This document shows positions 17,487 to 26,988 of a stretch of 64,000 nucleotides of DNA, piece after piece. The notes below the pieces were generated by a model, which had not been told where the DNA came from, searched no databases, and worked only from the letters and a program-made list of their open reading frames with translations. Made by a program: the position numbers and the translations under genes. Positions within the stretch are counted from its first letter, which is position 1. Each line of letters starts with the position of its first letter. The DNA comes from Phycisphaerae bacterium (GTDB lineage: Bacteria > Planctomycetota > Phycisphaerae > Phycisphaerales > SM1A02): assembly GCA_002717655.1 (NCBI GenBank), contig PBAY01000051.1, forward strand, positions 124,001-188,000, read 5' to 3'.

Positions 17487-20150
17487 ATGATCATTGCCTC
17501 ACTCGCCATCCTCTCGCTTGGCCTGACCAGTACGACGGCCTCACCGGTAATCGATGGCAAGGATGGCCTGATGATGAACCGCCAGATCATCTCTGATCTT
17601 CGCGAAATGAATGGAACGATCCTCATCAAGGACATGCCACTGGCTGATGAGGGATTGGTTGAACTTGAAGTCACACGGTTCACGGTCACCTCTCCCGACA
17701 CACGATTCGTCATCGGGAAGGATTCAGAGTCATTTGAACCCAAGGAGATGCCATCACTTTATCGCGGCACCATTGCGGGCCAACCGGAGTCAATGGTCTA
17801 TCTGGCGTTCTGTGAATCTCAGGCATGGGGCCTGATTGATCGTCGCAATGGAGATGGACAGCTCGTACTGGGAAGATCAGGCGATGGCAGTGACCGAGAT
17901 GAACCCATCTTGAAGTGGCAGCGCATCTCCGGTGATGTCCAGCCACCACTTGGTGTTCCGGTCTGTGGCCTGAAGGAACTCCCCCGCGAGGTTCCCCCGC
18001 GTGGCGATCTATCCACCCCTCGACTCTTACTTGATCTGGCCATTGAAACAGACTGGGAATACACCGAGCTGTTCCAGGGTGATCTTGATGCCGGCGCCGC
18101 CTATGTCGTTGCGCTCTATGGCGCCATCGCCACGATCTATGATCGAGACGTCAACCTTGATCTGAACGTCACCTGGGTGCGCCTCTGGGATACACCTGAT
18201 GACCTCTTCAATGATGACGACCCCCTGCAGCCGTTCCGTGTCTACTGGAACGAGAACATGAATGCAGTCAATCGTGATCTCGCCCAGTTCCTGACCGGCC
18301 GAACCAACCTTCCGTATGGCGGCGTGGCATGGCTCAGCGCGACCTGTGGAGACTACGCCTATTCCGTGGCCGGATACATCATGGGGAGTTTCACAAGTTC
18401 GACCGACCCCGCCTTCGGCAACTGGGATATCACAGTGTCAGCGCATGAACTCGGACACAACTGTGGAACAGCTCATACACACGACTATGACCTGGACAGC
18501 TGCGCGTTCGGTACGACGCAACGCGGATCGATCATGAGCTACTGCCATACCACTACCGGTGGTGGATCGAACATCGACCTCCGGTTTCATCGCGTGACCA
18601 CTGACTACATGCGTTCCCATCTTGCCGATGCTCCATGCCTGATCAATGACTGCAACGACAATGATGTCGATGATCAAATCGACATCGCCTTTGGAACAAG
18701 TCTTGATGCCAATATGGACGGCATTCCTGACGATTGTCAGGACTGCAATGGGAATGGCATCATCGATGAGATCGACATCGCACTGGGTGCCAGCAATGAT
18801 GCCGACGCGGATGGTGTGCCTGATGAATGCGAAGCGGATTGCAATGGAAACGGTCTTCCTGATGATCTGGATATCGCCGCCGGTACCAGCACCGATCTGC
18901 ATGGCAATTCAGTGCCAGACGAATGTGAAACGGATTGTGACAACAATGGAGAATCCGATTACAACCAGATTCAGGAAGACATGTCTCTGGATATCAACCG
19001 CAATGTGATCCTCGACTCCTGTGAAGATTGTGATGGCAACGGCACTCCTGATCTTGAACAACTTGAAGGTGGTTCCCTGCTCTGGATCGCAGGCAACACC
19101 GAAGGGCTCGCGAAATCCTTTCATCCCTACAGTGGCGTTCCAATGGCCAGCAGTCCGGCAGGCTCGTTATCGAGTTCGTCTGATCTTGTGATTTCACCTG
19201 ATGGACGGATCATGGCCGGTGACCGTGATGGCGATCGTGTCATCGAACTGGATCCTGTGACTGGGGCCAACCTGGGCCCATTCATCACTACTGGAGATGG
19301 TGGACTCAGTGCACCACAAGGCATGGATTTTGGACCGGACGGCAGGCTCTTCATCGCCACCGGCAATGGTGTTCTGGCCTTTGACGGTGAGACCGGCGCG
19401 TTTGATGAAAACTTCGTGATTCCAGGAAGTGGTGGCCTTTCGCAGGCGACGGGGATTCTGTTTCTTCCCCAAGGGAACCTTCTGGTTGGAACACAAGACG
19501 GAAGAGTTCTTGAATTCAACGGCGAGAATGGAAACCATATCCGGACGGTTGTCGATGATCCCGGTCGACTAGGTGGAACCCATGGCCTGCTGCTTCGACC
19601 AGGTGGAACGCTGCTGGTCACGAGTACCGCTTCGGACACGATTGAGGAATATGACCCCATCACTGGATCGCATCTTGGCCGATGGGACCGTGGTGGACTG
19701 TTGAGTGGTTATTGGGGCCTGCAGGAACCACGCACCCTCCGATTGGGCCCGGATGGGAATGTCTATGTTGCAACTGCTGGAGGCAATACCTCCGTGCAGC
19801 TTTACGAGGAGGCAACTGGTCTCTTCAAACGCAGGTTCTACGTACTCGATCAACTCATCGAAGAAGCCACGGGATTCGATTTCATGCCGGCTGCAGCGAT
19901 TGACTGCAATGGCAACATGATTCCGGATACATGCGACATCGCCAATGGTGATGCTACCGATCTTGATGGGAATGGAATTCCGGACAGCTGTGTGTGTCCA
20001 GGCGATATCGATGGTGATGGATCTATCAATGTGAACGATATTCTGATCATTCTCGCTGGCTGGGGAACCACTGAAGGAGACATCACCGGCGATCAGACCA
20101 CCGATGTCAATGACATTCTGCTGGCGCTCTCTCTCTGGGGTGGCTGCTGA
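17487..20150 (+). CDS. Secreted reprolysin-like (M12B) metalloprotease with calcium repeats, propeller and dockerin
   Basis: An 887-residue multidomain exoprotein. In order: signal peptide (1-19), an M12B-type propeptide (FRGTIAG-like LYRGTIAGQPESMVYLA near 92), a zinc protease domain with HELGHNCGTAHTHD near residue 320 and Met-turn SIMSYCH. About six DCNGNG-type calcium repeats follow (390-520), then a region with repeated SPDGRI/GPDGRLFIATG motifs (540-795) that looks like an NHL/SMP-30-type beta-propeller, then two more calcium loops. The last 55 residues are a dockerin-like domain ending LWGGC. GGAG sits 8 bases before the ATG. It likely degrades extracellular protein. The repeats and terminus match the protein at the left edge of the window. 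Confidence 0.9.
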   Translation: MIIASLAILSLGLTSTTASPVIDGKDGLMMNRQIISDLREMNGTILIKDMPLADEGLVELEVTRFTVTSPDTRFVIGKDSESFEPKEMPSLYRGTIAGQPESMVYLAFCESQAWGLIDRRNGDGQLVLGRSGDGSDRDEPILKWQRISGDVQPPLGVPVCGLKELPREVPPRGDLSTPRLLLDLAIETDWEYTELFQGDLDAGAAYVVALYGAIATIYDRDVNLDLNVTWVRLWDTPDDLFNDDDPLQPFRVYWNENMNAVNRDLAQFLTGRTNLPYGGVAWLSATCGDYAYSVAGYIMGSFTSSTDPAFGNWDITVSAHELGHNCGTAHTHDYDLDSCAFGTTQRGSIMSYCHTTTGGGSNIDLRFHRVTTDYMRSHLADAPCLINDCNDNDVDDQIDIAFGTSLDANMDGIPDDCQDCNGNGIIDEIDIALGASNDADADGVPDECEADCNGNGLPDDLDIAAGTSTDLHGNSVPDECETDCDNNGESDYNQIQEDMSLDINRNVILDSCEDCDGNGTPDLEQLEGGSLLWIAGNTEGLAKSFHPYSGVPMASSPAGSLSSSSDLVISPDGRIMAGDRDGDRVIELDPVTGANLGPFITTGDGGLSAPQGMDFGPDGRLFIATGNGVLAFDGETGAFDENFVIPGSGGLSQATGILFLPQGNLLVGTQDGRVLEFNGENGNHIRTVVDDPGRLGGTHGLLLRPGGTLLVTSTASDTIEEYDPITGSHLGRWDRGGLLSGYWGLQEPRTLRLGPDGNVYVATAGGNTSVQLYEEATGLFKRRFYVLDQLIEEATGFDFMPAAAIDCNGNMIPDTCDIANGDATDLDGNGIPDSCVCPGDIDGDGSINVNDILIILAGWGTTEGDITGDQTTDVNDILLALSLWGGC

Positions 20151-20885
20151 TCAATCATCCTTCAATCGAGCAGCCATCCATCTGGCCTGCTGCACGATGT
20201 CACGACCAAACTGTTCCCAATCCACCTTTGGCTCCGCCACCCGGGCTCGCGCCTGCAATCCGACCTGACGGCCCCATTGCCTCCACTGTGTCGATGTGCC
20301 CGACTGCAGTGAAGTTCCAACATCCTCTCCAAATTCAGCCCACTTGCGATCCTGGCCTTCACGGACCAAGGCAACGGCCTGATCCGCCAGAACCTGTCCC
20401 ATGTGTGGCCAGTTGTCTTCGCCATCAATGATTCGCTGAATCATTTGACTACAAGCTGATTGCGAGAAGAACGCCCAATCCGCACTTGAATCCAGACCAT
20501 TGGCAACAGTCATCTTGCTCAATTCAGCAGTCAATTTATCTGCATGCAATCCGGCGAATTCACCCGCAACCTTGAAGGCATCTTCATCCGAAACAGATTC
20601 CCGGATCTTTTCGATCTGCCCGTTCATCTCGATGGCCGTATCGGTCATCAGCATGATGGCGCCGAATCGGAATCGAGGCCAATAGCAGTAGTATTCAGCC
20701 AGCCCGAGCGTAGAGGCAACTTTGAATATTGGTGTGTCGATCTCATCCAGATCCAATGCCGTGGGTGTTGGAGCATCCATGACCACCGTCGGTTGCACTG
20801 AATCCGGTTCTTCACCCAGGTGAATGGCGAGCGTGATTCCGGATGTGATGAAAATGAATTTGAAGATCAAGGCAAGATTCATCAT
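20151..20885 (-). CDS. Hypothetical exported protein
   Basis: A 244-residue protein with an N-terminal hydrophobic segment (IFKFIFITSGITLAIHL) that is a signal peptide or anchor. The remainder is soluble, helical by eye and rich in tryptophan toward the end (QWRQWGRQVG, DWEQFGRDIV). No known domain is recognised. GGGAG is a few bases upstream of a pair of adjacent ATG codons. Its stop codon abuts the stop of the metalloprotease with no spacer. Confidence 0.65.
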   Translation of the reverse strand: MMNLALIFKFIFITSGITLAIHLGEEPDSVQPTVVMDAPTPTALDLDEIDTPIFKVASTLGLAEYYCYWPRFRFGAIMLMTDTAIEMNGQIEKIRESVSDEDAFKVAGEFAGLHADKLTAELSKMTVANGLDSSADWAFFSQSACSQMIQRIIDGEDNWPHMGQVLADQAVALVREGQDRKWAEFGEDVGTSLQSGTSTQWRQWGRQVGLQARARVAEPKVDWEQFGRDIVQQARWMAARLKDD

Positions 20886-20950
20886 TTATCTCCCAGGCTA
20901 TGAGCCTGATCACCTGAATCAGCACGCAGGAAATTCAATCAATGCCAGAT

Positions 20951-22483
20951 TCACGATTCCATGTCATTCGATTGATCTGGACCTGAAAGGTCCATCCCTT
21001 CTTCCTGCCAGATCGCATCATCAATACCTTCGACTCCATCAGGCCTGCTTCGGGCGGCGGATCGACCGGCATCCCGCATGGACTGAAGTGACTTTCGACT
21101 CTTGCGTGAAAAGAGAAGGCGGATGGGGACTTCGGAAAAAGGAAGTTCTTCTCGAAGACGATTCATCAGATAACGCTCGTAGCGGCCTTCGAACATCTTG
21201 GGCTGATTGACGACCAGAGCAAGCGTCGGCGGCTGGACCGCTACCTGCGAAGCGTAATACAGCTTGGCCTGCGTACCCAGACGGGAACTGGGGCCACGCT
21301 GGGAGAGAATGCTCTTGACCACGGAGTTGATCTGGGCCGTTGGTTCACGATGATTGGCCTGAGCATGGAGGTTGAAGGCCATGGAAACCAGATCCTGCAG
21401 CCCTTCACCCTCTGCTGCACTGATGAGACAGATCGGGGCATAGCTCAACCCACGCAGTGTCTTGGTCAGGTAGTCCGCGAATTCCTCCGGTTCCGCCTCC
21501 TCGTCCGCCAGATCCCATTTGTTGACCACAAGCACCACCGGCTTGAACTGCCGTTGGAGTTCCTGGCTCAGCTTCTCATCAACCTTCGAGACAGGCTGTG
21601 TTGCATCCACCATGAAGAGCACCACATCAGCTCGACGGATGGAGTTCAGCATTCTTCGATAGGCGTAGAACTCGATGTCGTCGGCAAAGCTCTTCTTGCG
21701 ACGAAGTCCTGCCGTATCGATGGCGAGGAACTGATGGCCTTCCATCTCAAATCTGACATCTACTGCATCGCGGGTTGTTCCTGCGATTTCAGACACAATG
21801 ACTCGTTCTTCGCCAGCCAATGCGTTGATCAGCGTGGATTTGCCTGCGTTTCGACGTCCAACGATTGCCAGTCGCATTTCACTTTCAGGAACCGGGTCAT
21901 CGTCGGTTGCTTCGACACGACGCCACAGCTCTTCCGTGAGGAGCCGCATGCAGTACCCACTGGTCGCCGAAACACAGAGCGGCTCGCCAAGACCAAGACT
22001 CGCCATTTCCATGGCATGAGCCTCCCACGACTCTCCGTCGGTCTTGTTGGCAACCAGCATGACACGATCCGCCTGTCCTTTGCGACGCAGAATTTCAGCC
22101 ACGGCATGATCAAGCGGAAGAAGTCCGGATTGTGCGTCACACACCATCATGATCAACGATGACCGCTCCATCGCAACGGCAATCTGACCCTCGATGTCCT
22201 CTGTCAGACGTGAGAGATCCTCTCCGGCATCATCGATGACCCCGTCATCGGCGGTATAGATGCCATAACCCCCGGTATCCGTGACTTCCACAAGCCGTGA
22301 TGGCACACCCTTGGGAGACTCCGTAGGAGCATCAAGTTCCAGAATGGCACTGACCCGATCACGCGTCACGCCCGGCGTTGGATCGACAATGGAAACACGC
22401 CGCCTGGCGAGGCGGTTCAACAGGCTCGACTTGCCCACGTTCGGGCGGCCTACGATGCTGACGGTAGGAATCGTGATAGACAC
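20951..22483 (-). CDS. der: Ribosome-assembly GTPase Der (EngA)
   Basis: Two tandem GTPase domains followed by a KH-like C-terminal domain, the diagnostic Der layout. Domain 1 has GRPNVGKSS and DTGGYG; domain 2 has GRRNAGKST, DTAGLRRKKS and NKWD. It acts in 50S subunit maturation. The chosen start is GTG 22483 (VSITIPTVSIVGRPN...), because the frame continues upstream into the divergent gmk gene, where the residues are not conserved. The resulting 510 residues match the family, with an acidic tail of about 30 residues. The ribosome site is poor. Confidence 0.93.
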   Translation of the reverse strand: MSITIPTVSIVGRPNVGKSSLLNRLARRRVSIVDPTPGVTRDRVSAILELDAPTESPKGVPSRLVEVTDTGGYGIYTADDGVIDDAGEDLSRLTEDIEGQIAVAMERSSLIMMVCDAQSGLLPLDHAVAEILRRKGQADRVMLVANKTDGESWEAHAMEMASLGLGEPLCVSATSGYCMRLLTEELWRRVEATDDDPVPESEMRLAIVGRRNAGKSTLINALAGEERVIVSEIAGTTRDAVDVRFEMEGHQFLAIDTAGLRRKKSFADDIEFYAYRRMLNSIRRADVVLFMVDATQPVSKVDEKLSQELQRQFKPVVLVVNKWDLADEEAEPEEFADYLTKTLRGLSYAPICLISAAEGEGLQDLVSMAFNLHAQANHREPTAQINSVVKSILSQRGPSSRLGTQAKLYYASQVAVQPPTLALVVNQPKMFEGRYERYLMNRLREELPFSEVPIRLLFSRKSRKSLQSMRDAGRSAARSRPDGVEGIDDAIWQEEGMDLSGPDQSNDMES

Positions 22484-22541
22484 ACGGATAGTGTAGATCC
22501 TCAGGACGATACGCACCGCCTTTACCCTACAATCCCCCACA

Positions 22542-23171
22542 ATGACAGCGGACCATACATCCGGGCTTCTTCTGGTTGTCTCAGGCCCCTCCGGGGTGGG
22601 GAAGACCACCATCGTCCACCAGATGCAACAGAAGCTTGGCGGCCGATTCAGTGTCTCCGCGACCACGCGACCTCGCTCGAGCGATGAAGTCGACGGCAAG
22701 GATTACTACTTTGTCTCCTCATCCGAATTCGAACGAATGAGAAATGGCGGAGAATTTCTGGAATCCGCCGAGGTCTTTGGTCGTCACGCCTATGGCACAC
22801 CCAGAAGACCCGTCGAGTCTGCATTGGCCAACGGCGAGTTGATCATTCTCGATATCGATGTCCAGGGTGCCAGGCAGGTCCGTCAGACCATGCCGGATGC
22901 CTACATGGTCTTCATTCTTCCCCCGGATGAAGATGAACTTCTCCGCAGACTTCAGAGTCGTGGCCGAGATGATCAGGATGCCATCGACCGGAGGTTCGCC
23001 GAAGCCAAGCATGAAATCAATCAGGCTACTGAGGTGAAACTCTACGACGCCTTCGTCATCAATGATGATCTTGAACGTGCGGTCGAAGAAGTCTGCGCAC
23101 TGGTGAGTGCACGTCGTGGATTGCCTTCGCCTTCCAATCGAAGTACTGAGCCGACTCCCCCATCATCATGA
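22542..23171 (+). CDS. gmk: Guanylate kinase
   Basis: A 209-residue nucleotide kinase converting GMP to GDP. P-loop SGPSGVGKTT is at residues 14-23. The GMP-binding residues follow in TTRPRSSDEVDGKDYYF, then YGTPRRPVE and ILDIDVQGARQV, and the LID segment RLQSRGRDDQDAIDRR. It is transcribed divergently from der with 58 bases between, and its stop overlaps the start of the next gene (ATGA). Confidence 0.96.
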   Translation: MTADHTSGLLLVVSGPSGVGKTTIVHQMQQKLGGRFSVSATTRPRSSDEVDGKDYYFVSSSEFERMRNGGEFLESAEVFGRHAYGTPRRPVESALANGELIILDIDVQGARQVRQTMPDAYMVFILPPDEDELLRRLQSRGRDDQDAIDRRFAEAKHEINQATEVKLYDAFVINDDLERAVEEVCALVSARRGLPSPSNRSTEPTPPSS

Positions 23172-24898
23172 TCACGCTTTCACTGCTCATGCTGGCCACC
23201 TCACTTGGCGAGGTCGGCGCCGAGGACATGCAGGTTCGATCTCGCATGCTGCTGGCACCACGCGGTGGTGTCCTCATGGCAAGACTTTCGACTGAACTTG
23301 CTTCAAGTGCATGGCCGGATCAAGTGATGCTCCAACTCGTTGAAGACTCCGGCAATACGGTGGAACTGGTCGGTCATATCGCCTGGATGGAAATCGGAAC
23401 GCCTCCTGGTCGCGCCAGTTGGACCGCTGACCGCATGGGCCTGCAGATTCGTCCCGTAGAACCGGCGGACAGGTTTGATCCTCAACAGATGCGCAATGTC
23501 GTCGAAGGGCCTCGTCTACTGGTCGCCTTGCCTGATGATGCCAGCGGTTCGCTTGTGCTTGGCGAATCCACGCTGAACCTCCAATGGATTGACGCACCGA
23601 AATCCATGCCCCCCATCAGAGTTGGCGGAGGATCTCGTGAGGGAGTCCTGACCGCGGTGCCGATGCTTGATCGGCCTGATCCAGACAATCCTTTGGATTG
23701 GTGGCGATGGGAACTGCTTGCAGAACGCAGGGGCATGGAACCTCCACCACCTGACTTTGAATCGATTGTCGCTCGACTTGCCGCACGACATGTGACTGGA
23801 CTCTGGCGACTGGCCATGACCAGACTTCATGATGCCAGTCGTGGCGTGGCCGCACGATGTCGTGATCTTCTTACGGAAACCTGCATGGCTGACGGGAATT
23901 CAATTGCGGCGTGGATCACTGAAGCAAATAGAATCGATGAACTGCTTCGATCCCTGTTGGATTTCAATCTCGATGATGACGCAAGAATCGAAGCAGCATT
24001 GTCATGGGCCGATTCGCAGATCTCCCAGTTCGTCTGGACAAACCAGTCCTTTGGTCCAGTGGTTCAAATTTCAATTGCCAATCCAGATCCCCGCAAGGTA
24101 CTGGCGGAATTCATCTGGATGAATGGAGATGATGTGCCTCTGGGCGTTCCCCTTGCCCCAGACGATGTCACCACCAACAATCTCCGTCGGCATGCCGCAG
24201 CCGTCGCTCGCTCCGGCTACAGGATGGACATCCTGAATCTGGTCATTGAAAATCAAGTGCAACGAATTCCCTTTGGTGATGCCGTGGCCCTCGTGAAACC
24301 ACCCGGCCCGGTCTTGGGACCATTCAAGCCCGCACTGAGTCTGGCTGATGTTCGTGCAGGAAATTCTTCGGAATCGGCGATTGAGAACCAGAGCTGGATT
24401 CAGATTCGACGACATGATGGCAAATGGGAGCTCTATGTCGAATGTCTACGAGAACCATCCGCTGCTGGCACAACACATGATCAGAAGCCATTGCCGGAGA
24501 ACATCGATTCACTGGATGAACTTCTTGGGATCGAAGCCATGGCCATTCAGATCGGCCATTCGGCCCCGGATCAGATCTGGCCTGCACAATGCGTGGTGAT
24601 CTCACCTCATGATGGCTGGCGGCGATACACCGGCAATACACCTGAAATCCCAGAGATCAATGTCCGGGTACAGGAGGATCGCTGGCTGGCAACCATGTCA
24701 CTCCCTGACTCATGGCTGCCCGCCAATGGCGACGAACTGTTGCTTTCTGCAACGAGGCTGCATGCCGAGAACAATCGATTTGAAACGATTCCATCAGCCT
24801 GCCCACCATGGAATCCTGATCCTCTACCGATCTATCTCGACCTGAGTATCTGGGACAAGGACGAGCCGACCCTGCGCACCGCAGGATCGCGCCGATGA
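23168..24898 (+). CDS. Secreted protein of unknown function, coupled to gmk
   Basis: A 576-residue protein with a short signal peptide (MITLSLLMLATSLGEVGAED, cleavage after VGA). It begins in a 4-base overlap with gmk, so its translation is coupled to that gene. No known domain is seen. There are no repeats or membrane segments after the signal. Mixed alpha/beta composition and several tryptophans suggest a folded periplasmic protein. It converges with the MoxR gene without a spacer. Coupling to gmk probably reflects genome compaction rather than function. Confidence 0.7.
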   Translation: MITLSLLMLATSLGEVGAEDMQVRSRMLLAPRGGVLMARLSTELASSAWPDQVMLQLVEDSGNTVELVGHIAWMEIGTPPGRASWTADRMGLQIRPVEPADRFDPQQMRNVVEGPRLLVALPDDASGSLVLGESTLNLQWIDAPKSMPPIRVGGGSREGVLTAVPMLDRPDPDNPLDWWRWELLAERRGMEPPPPDFESIVARLAARHVTGLWRLAMTRLHDASRGVAARCRDLLTETCMADGNSIAAWITEANRIDELLRSLLDFNLDDDARIEAALSWADSQISQFVWTNQSFGPVVQISIANPDPRKVLAEFIWMNGDDVPLGVPLAPDDVTTNNLRRHAAAVARSGYRMDILNLVIENQVQRIPFGDAVALVKPPGPVLGPFKPALSLADVRAGNSSESAIENQSWIQIRRHDGKWELYVECLREPSAAGTTHDQKPLPENIDSLDELLGIEAMAIQIGHSAPDQIWPAQCVVISPHDGWRRYTGNTPEIPEINVRVQEDRWLATMSLPDSWLPANGDELLLSATRLHAENNRFETIPSACPPWNPDPLPIYLDLSIWDKDEPTLRTAGSRR

Positions 24899-25873
24899 TC
24901 AACCTGGAAGCATCGCTTCGGCGGGAAGCGTATCCAGAATGTTCTGAAGAACCTGATCAGTCGTCATGCCTTCTGCTTCAGCCTCAAAGTTGAGAATGCA
25001 TCGATGACGCATGGCTGGGAGCAGGGCTTTTTTGATATCCGATACTTCCACTGAATCACGGCCCTCTCGCAAGGCATTCACCTTGCCCGCGAGTACCAGT
25101 GTCTGTGCGGCTCGAGGGGATGCACCCATTCTGAAGAATCGCTCCACCTGAGGTGTTGCAAGATCCCCACCGGGATGCGTGGCCAGTACACATCGAACCG
25201 CATAATCCTGAACGGACTCGGAAACCACTACCTGTCGGACTGATTGCTGATGCTTGACGATTGTCTGGGCGTCGACAACTCGTTCAACCTTGATCTCAGC
25301 ATTGCTTGTTGTCCGATTGAGGATCTCACTCATCTCCTCACGAGTGGAATAACCAACGACCAGCTTGAAGAAGAAACGATCCAGCTGAGCCTCGGGGAGG
25401 GGGTAGGTTCCTTCCTGCTCCACTGGATTCTGAGTCGCCATCACGAAGAATGGCTTTTCAAGAACATGAGTCTCACCTCCAACCGTCACAGAACGTTCCT
25501 GCATTGCTTCCAGCAGGGAGGACTGTGTCTTGGGAGTAGCTCGGTTGATTTCATCTGCAAGCACGATCTGTGCAAAGATCGGTCCCTTGCGGAACTTGAA
25601 CTCACGACCTCCCGGACCTTCCACGACGATGGTCGTTCCGGTGACATCCGCCGGCATGAGATCCGGAGTGAATTGAATTCGTGAGAAGTCGAGATGCATG
25701 GCTTCGGACAAGGTTCGGATCAACAATGTCTTTCCCAGTCCCGGCACACCTTCCAACAACGCGTGGCCACCTGCGAAAAGACAGGTCAAGACACCTTCGA
25801 CGATGTCGTCATGTCCGACGACCGCCTTGCCGATCTCCGATCGAAGTCGATTCCAGTCATCTGCAAAGGTCAT
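24899..25873 (-). CDS. MoxR-family AAA+ ATPase
   Basis: A 324-residue AAA+ ATPase of the MoxR group. Walker A is GVPGLGKT, Walker B is VLADEINRATPKTQ, sensor 1 is FVMATQNPVEQEGTYPLPEAQ (abbreviated: ATQNPVEQEG), and the arginine-finger segment is LDRFFFKL. MoxR proteins work as chaperones activating partner proteins, often with a DUF58 and von Willebrand A-domain protein encoded next to them. No such partner is adjacent here. ATG 25873 is chosen because AAGGAG lies 10 bases upstream; a TTG three codons earlier sits too close to that site. Confidence 0.92.
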   Translation of the reverse strand: MTFADDWNRLRSEIGKAVVGHDDIVEGVLTCLFAGGHALLEGVPGLGKTLLIRTLSEAMHLDFSRIQFTPDLMPADVTGTTIVVEGPGGREFKFRKGPIFAQIVLADEINRATPKTQSSLLEAMQERSVTVGGETHVLEKPFFVMATQNPVEQEGTYPLPEAQLDRFFFKLVVGYSTREEMSEILNRTTSNAEIKVERVVDAQTIVKHQQSVRQVVVSESVQDYAVRCVLATHPGGDLATPQVERFFRMGASPRAAQTLVLAGKVNALREGRDSVEVSDIKKALLPAMRHRCILNFEAEAEGMTTDQVLQNILDTLPAEAMLPG

Positions 25874-25903
25874 GGAACTCAAGCTCCTTCATGGCGAAGA
25901 AAT

Positions 25904-26872
25904 TCAGAACCGGACTGATCCCTGAATACCGATCACAGGAGTCGGGTCATAGGTGCTGGCATAGACGTCCTGTGAGGCCGCATTGGTCGCCTTGATGCGC
26001 CCATAGACGGTCGCACCGATATAGCCGGTGATCGAAGTATCAGGCATCGGTTCCCAGGTCAGATAGAACATCAAGGGAAGGGTCTCCGTCGTGCCTACGC
26101 CACCTGGAACCGGGCCGGAATCCTCCAGTCGGAACCGCTCGTAATCGAAGACTACTGCAAATCCAACATCGAATTCATCAGTCAATTGATACACCAGTTC
26201 AGCACCACTCTGATTGGCCCAACCTGTTTCAAGCCGAGTATCAAGACTCAGTCGATCAGTGATCTGCCAGTCAAGCACGATGATGGGATAGAACAAGGCG
26301 TCATCTTCAAGTTGGGACCGAATACCCAGGCCTGCACCGATGATCAGATCTCTTGAAAAGGCATAGCTGAAACCAGCAGCACCACCACCGATGACACCAT
26401 CACTCCAGCTGCCTCCGTTCTCAACGGACCACATCACCTGACCACCGCCGAAGATCATCCAATTGTCATCGACTCGCCAACGCATGCCAAGATTGAACTG
26501 AAGCGTGTTCACGTCACGCCACCAGTCAACCGTGTCCTTGAAGTTCCAATGGTCGTACTGGTACCTCCAACCCATGGTGAGGTCGAGCGTATCGGTCAGC
26601 CCAAGCCTGAACTTGCCATCAGTATGTGCGCGACCATGAGCAACAGAGCCCTGATTCTGATTCTTGAGATTCGACTCGAACTGCCAGGTGAAGGCTGCAT
26701 CGAATGACAATGAGGTATCAAATCCAGCAGCGGGATCCTGACCCAGTCCTGCTGGTGCCACATCCACTGGCCTGGTTTCTGGTGCGGACTGATCCTGCAG
26801 GGTGAACGCCGGAAGCGTGAATGAAGCTGGGGTTGAACCCAACACGGTCGTCGCAAGGGCAAGTGCAAGCAT
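25904..26872 (-). CDS. Predicted outer-membrane beta-barrel protein
   Basis: A 322-residue protein with signal peptide (MLALALATTVLGSTPASF) and, after residue 55, alternating strands rich in Trp/Tyr/Gly turns (for example LDLTMGWRYQY, FGGGQVMWSV, LFYPIIVLDWQI). The last residue is Phe (GIQGSVRF), the usual barrel-assembly C-terminal signal. I count roughly 12-14 strands by eye. AGGAG lies 8 bases before ATG 26872. Ligand or transport role unknown. It lies between nusG and the MoxR gene on the same strand. Confidence 0.75.
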   Translation of the reverse strand: MLALALATTVLGSTPASFTLPAFTLQDQSAPETRPVDVAPAGLGQDPAAGFDTSLSFDAAFTWQFESNLKNQNQGSVAHGRAHTDGKFRLGLTDTLDLTMGWRYQYDHWNFKDTVDWWRDVNTLQFNLGMRWRVDDNWMIFGGGQVMWSVENGGSWSDGVIGGGAAGFSYAFSRDLIIGAGLGIRSQLEDDALFYPIIVLDWQITDRLSLDTRLETGWANQSGAELVYQLTDEFDVGFAVVFDYERFRLEDSGPVPGGVGTTETLPLMFYLTWEPMPDTSITGYIGATVYGRIKATNAASQDVYASTYDPTPVIGIQGSVRF

Positions 26873-26988
26873 GTGAAATACTCCTGTCAATCGTGGACGA
26901 TAGCCGCTCTGGACCTCAACGCACAACCGCCACCCGAGAGTTCGTCCCGGGTCAGGGTTCGCTCAAGACGCTGATTCTGTGAATCGGC

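Noticed and set aside
21350-22162. 270-codon frame opposite der
   Set aside because: Antisense to conserved Der motifs, with no start signal.
22484-22699. In-frame N-terminal extension of Der
   Set aside because: It overlaps the gmk coding sequence and is not conserved; GTG 22483 gives the normal start.
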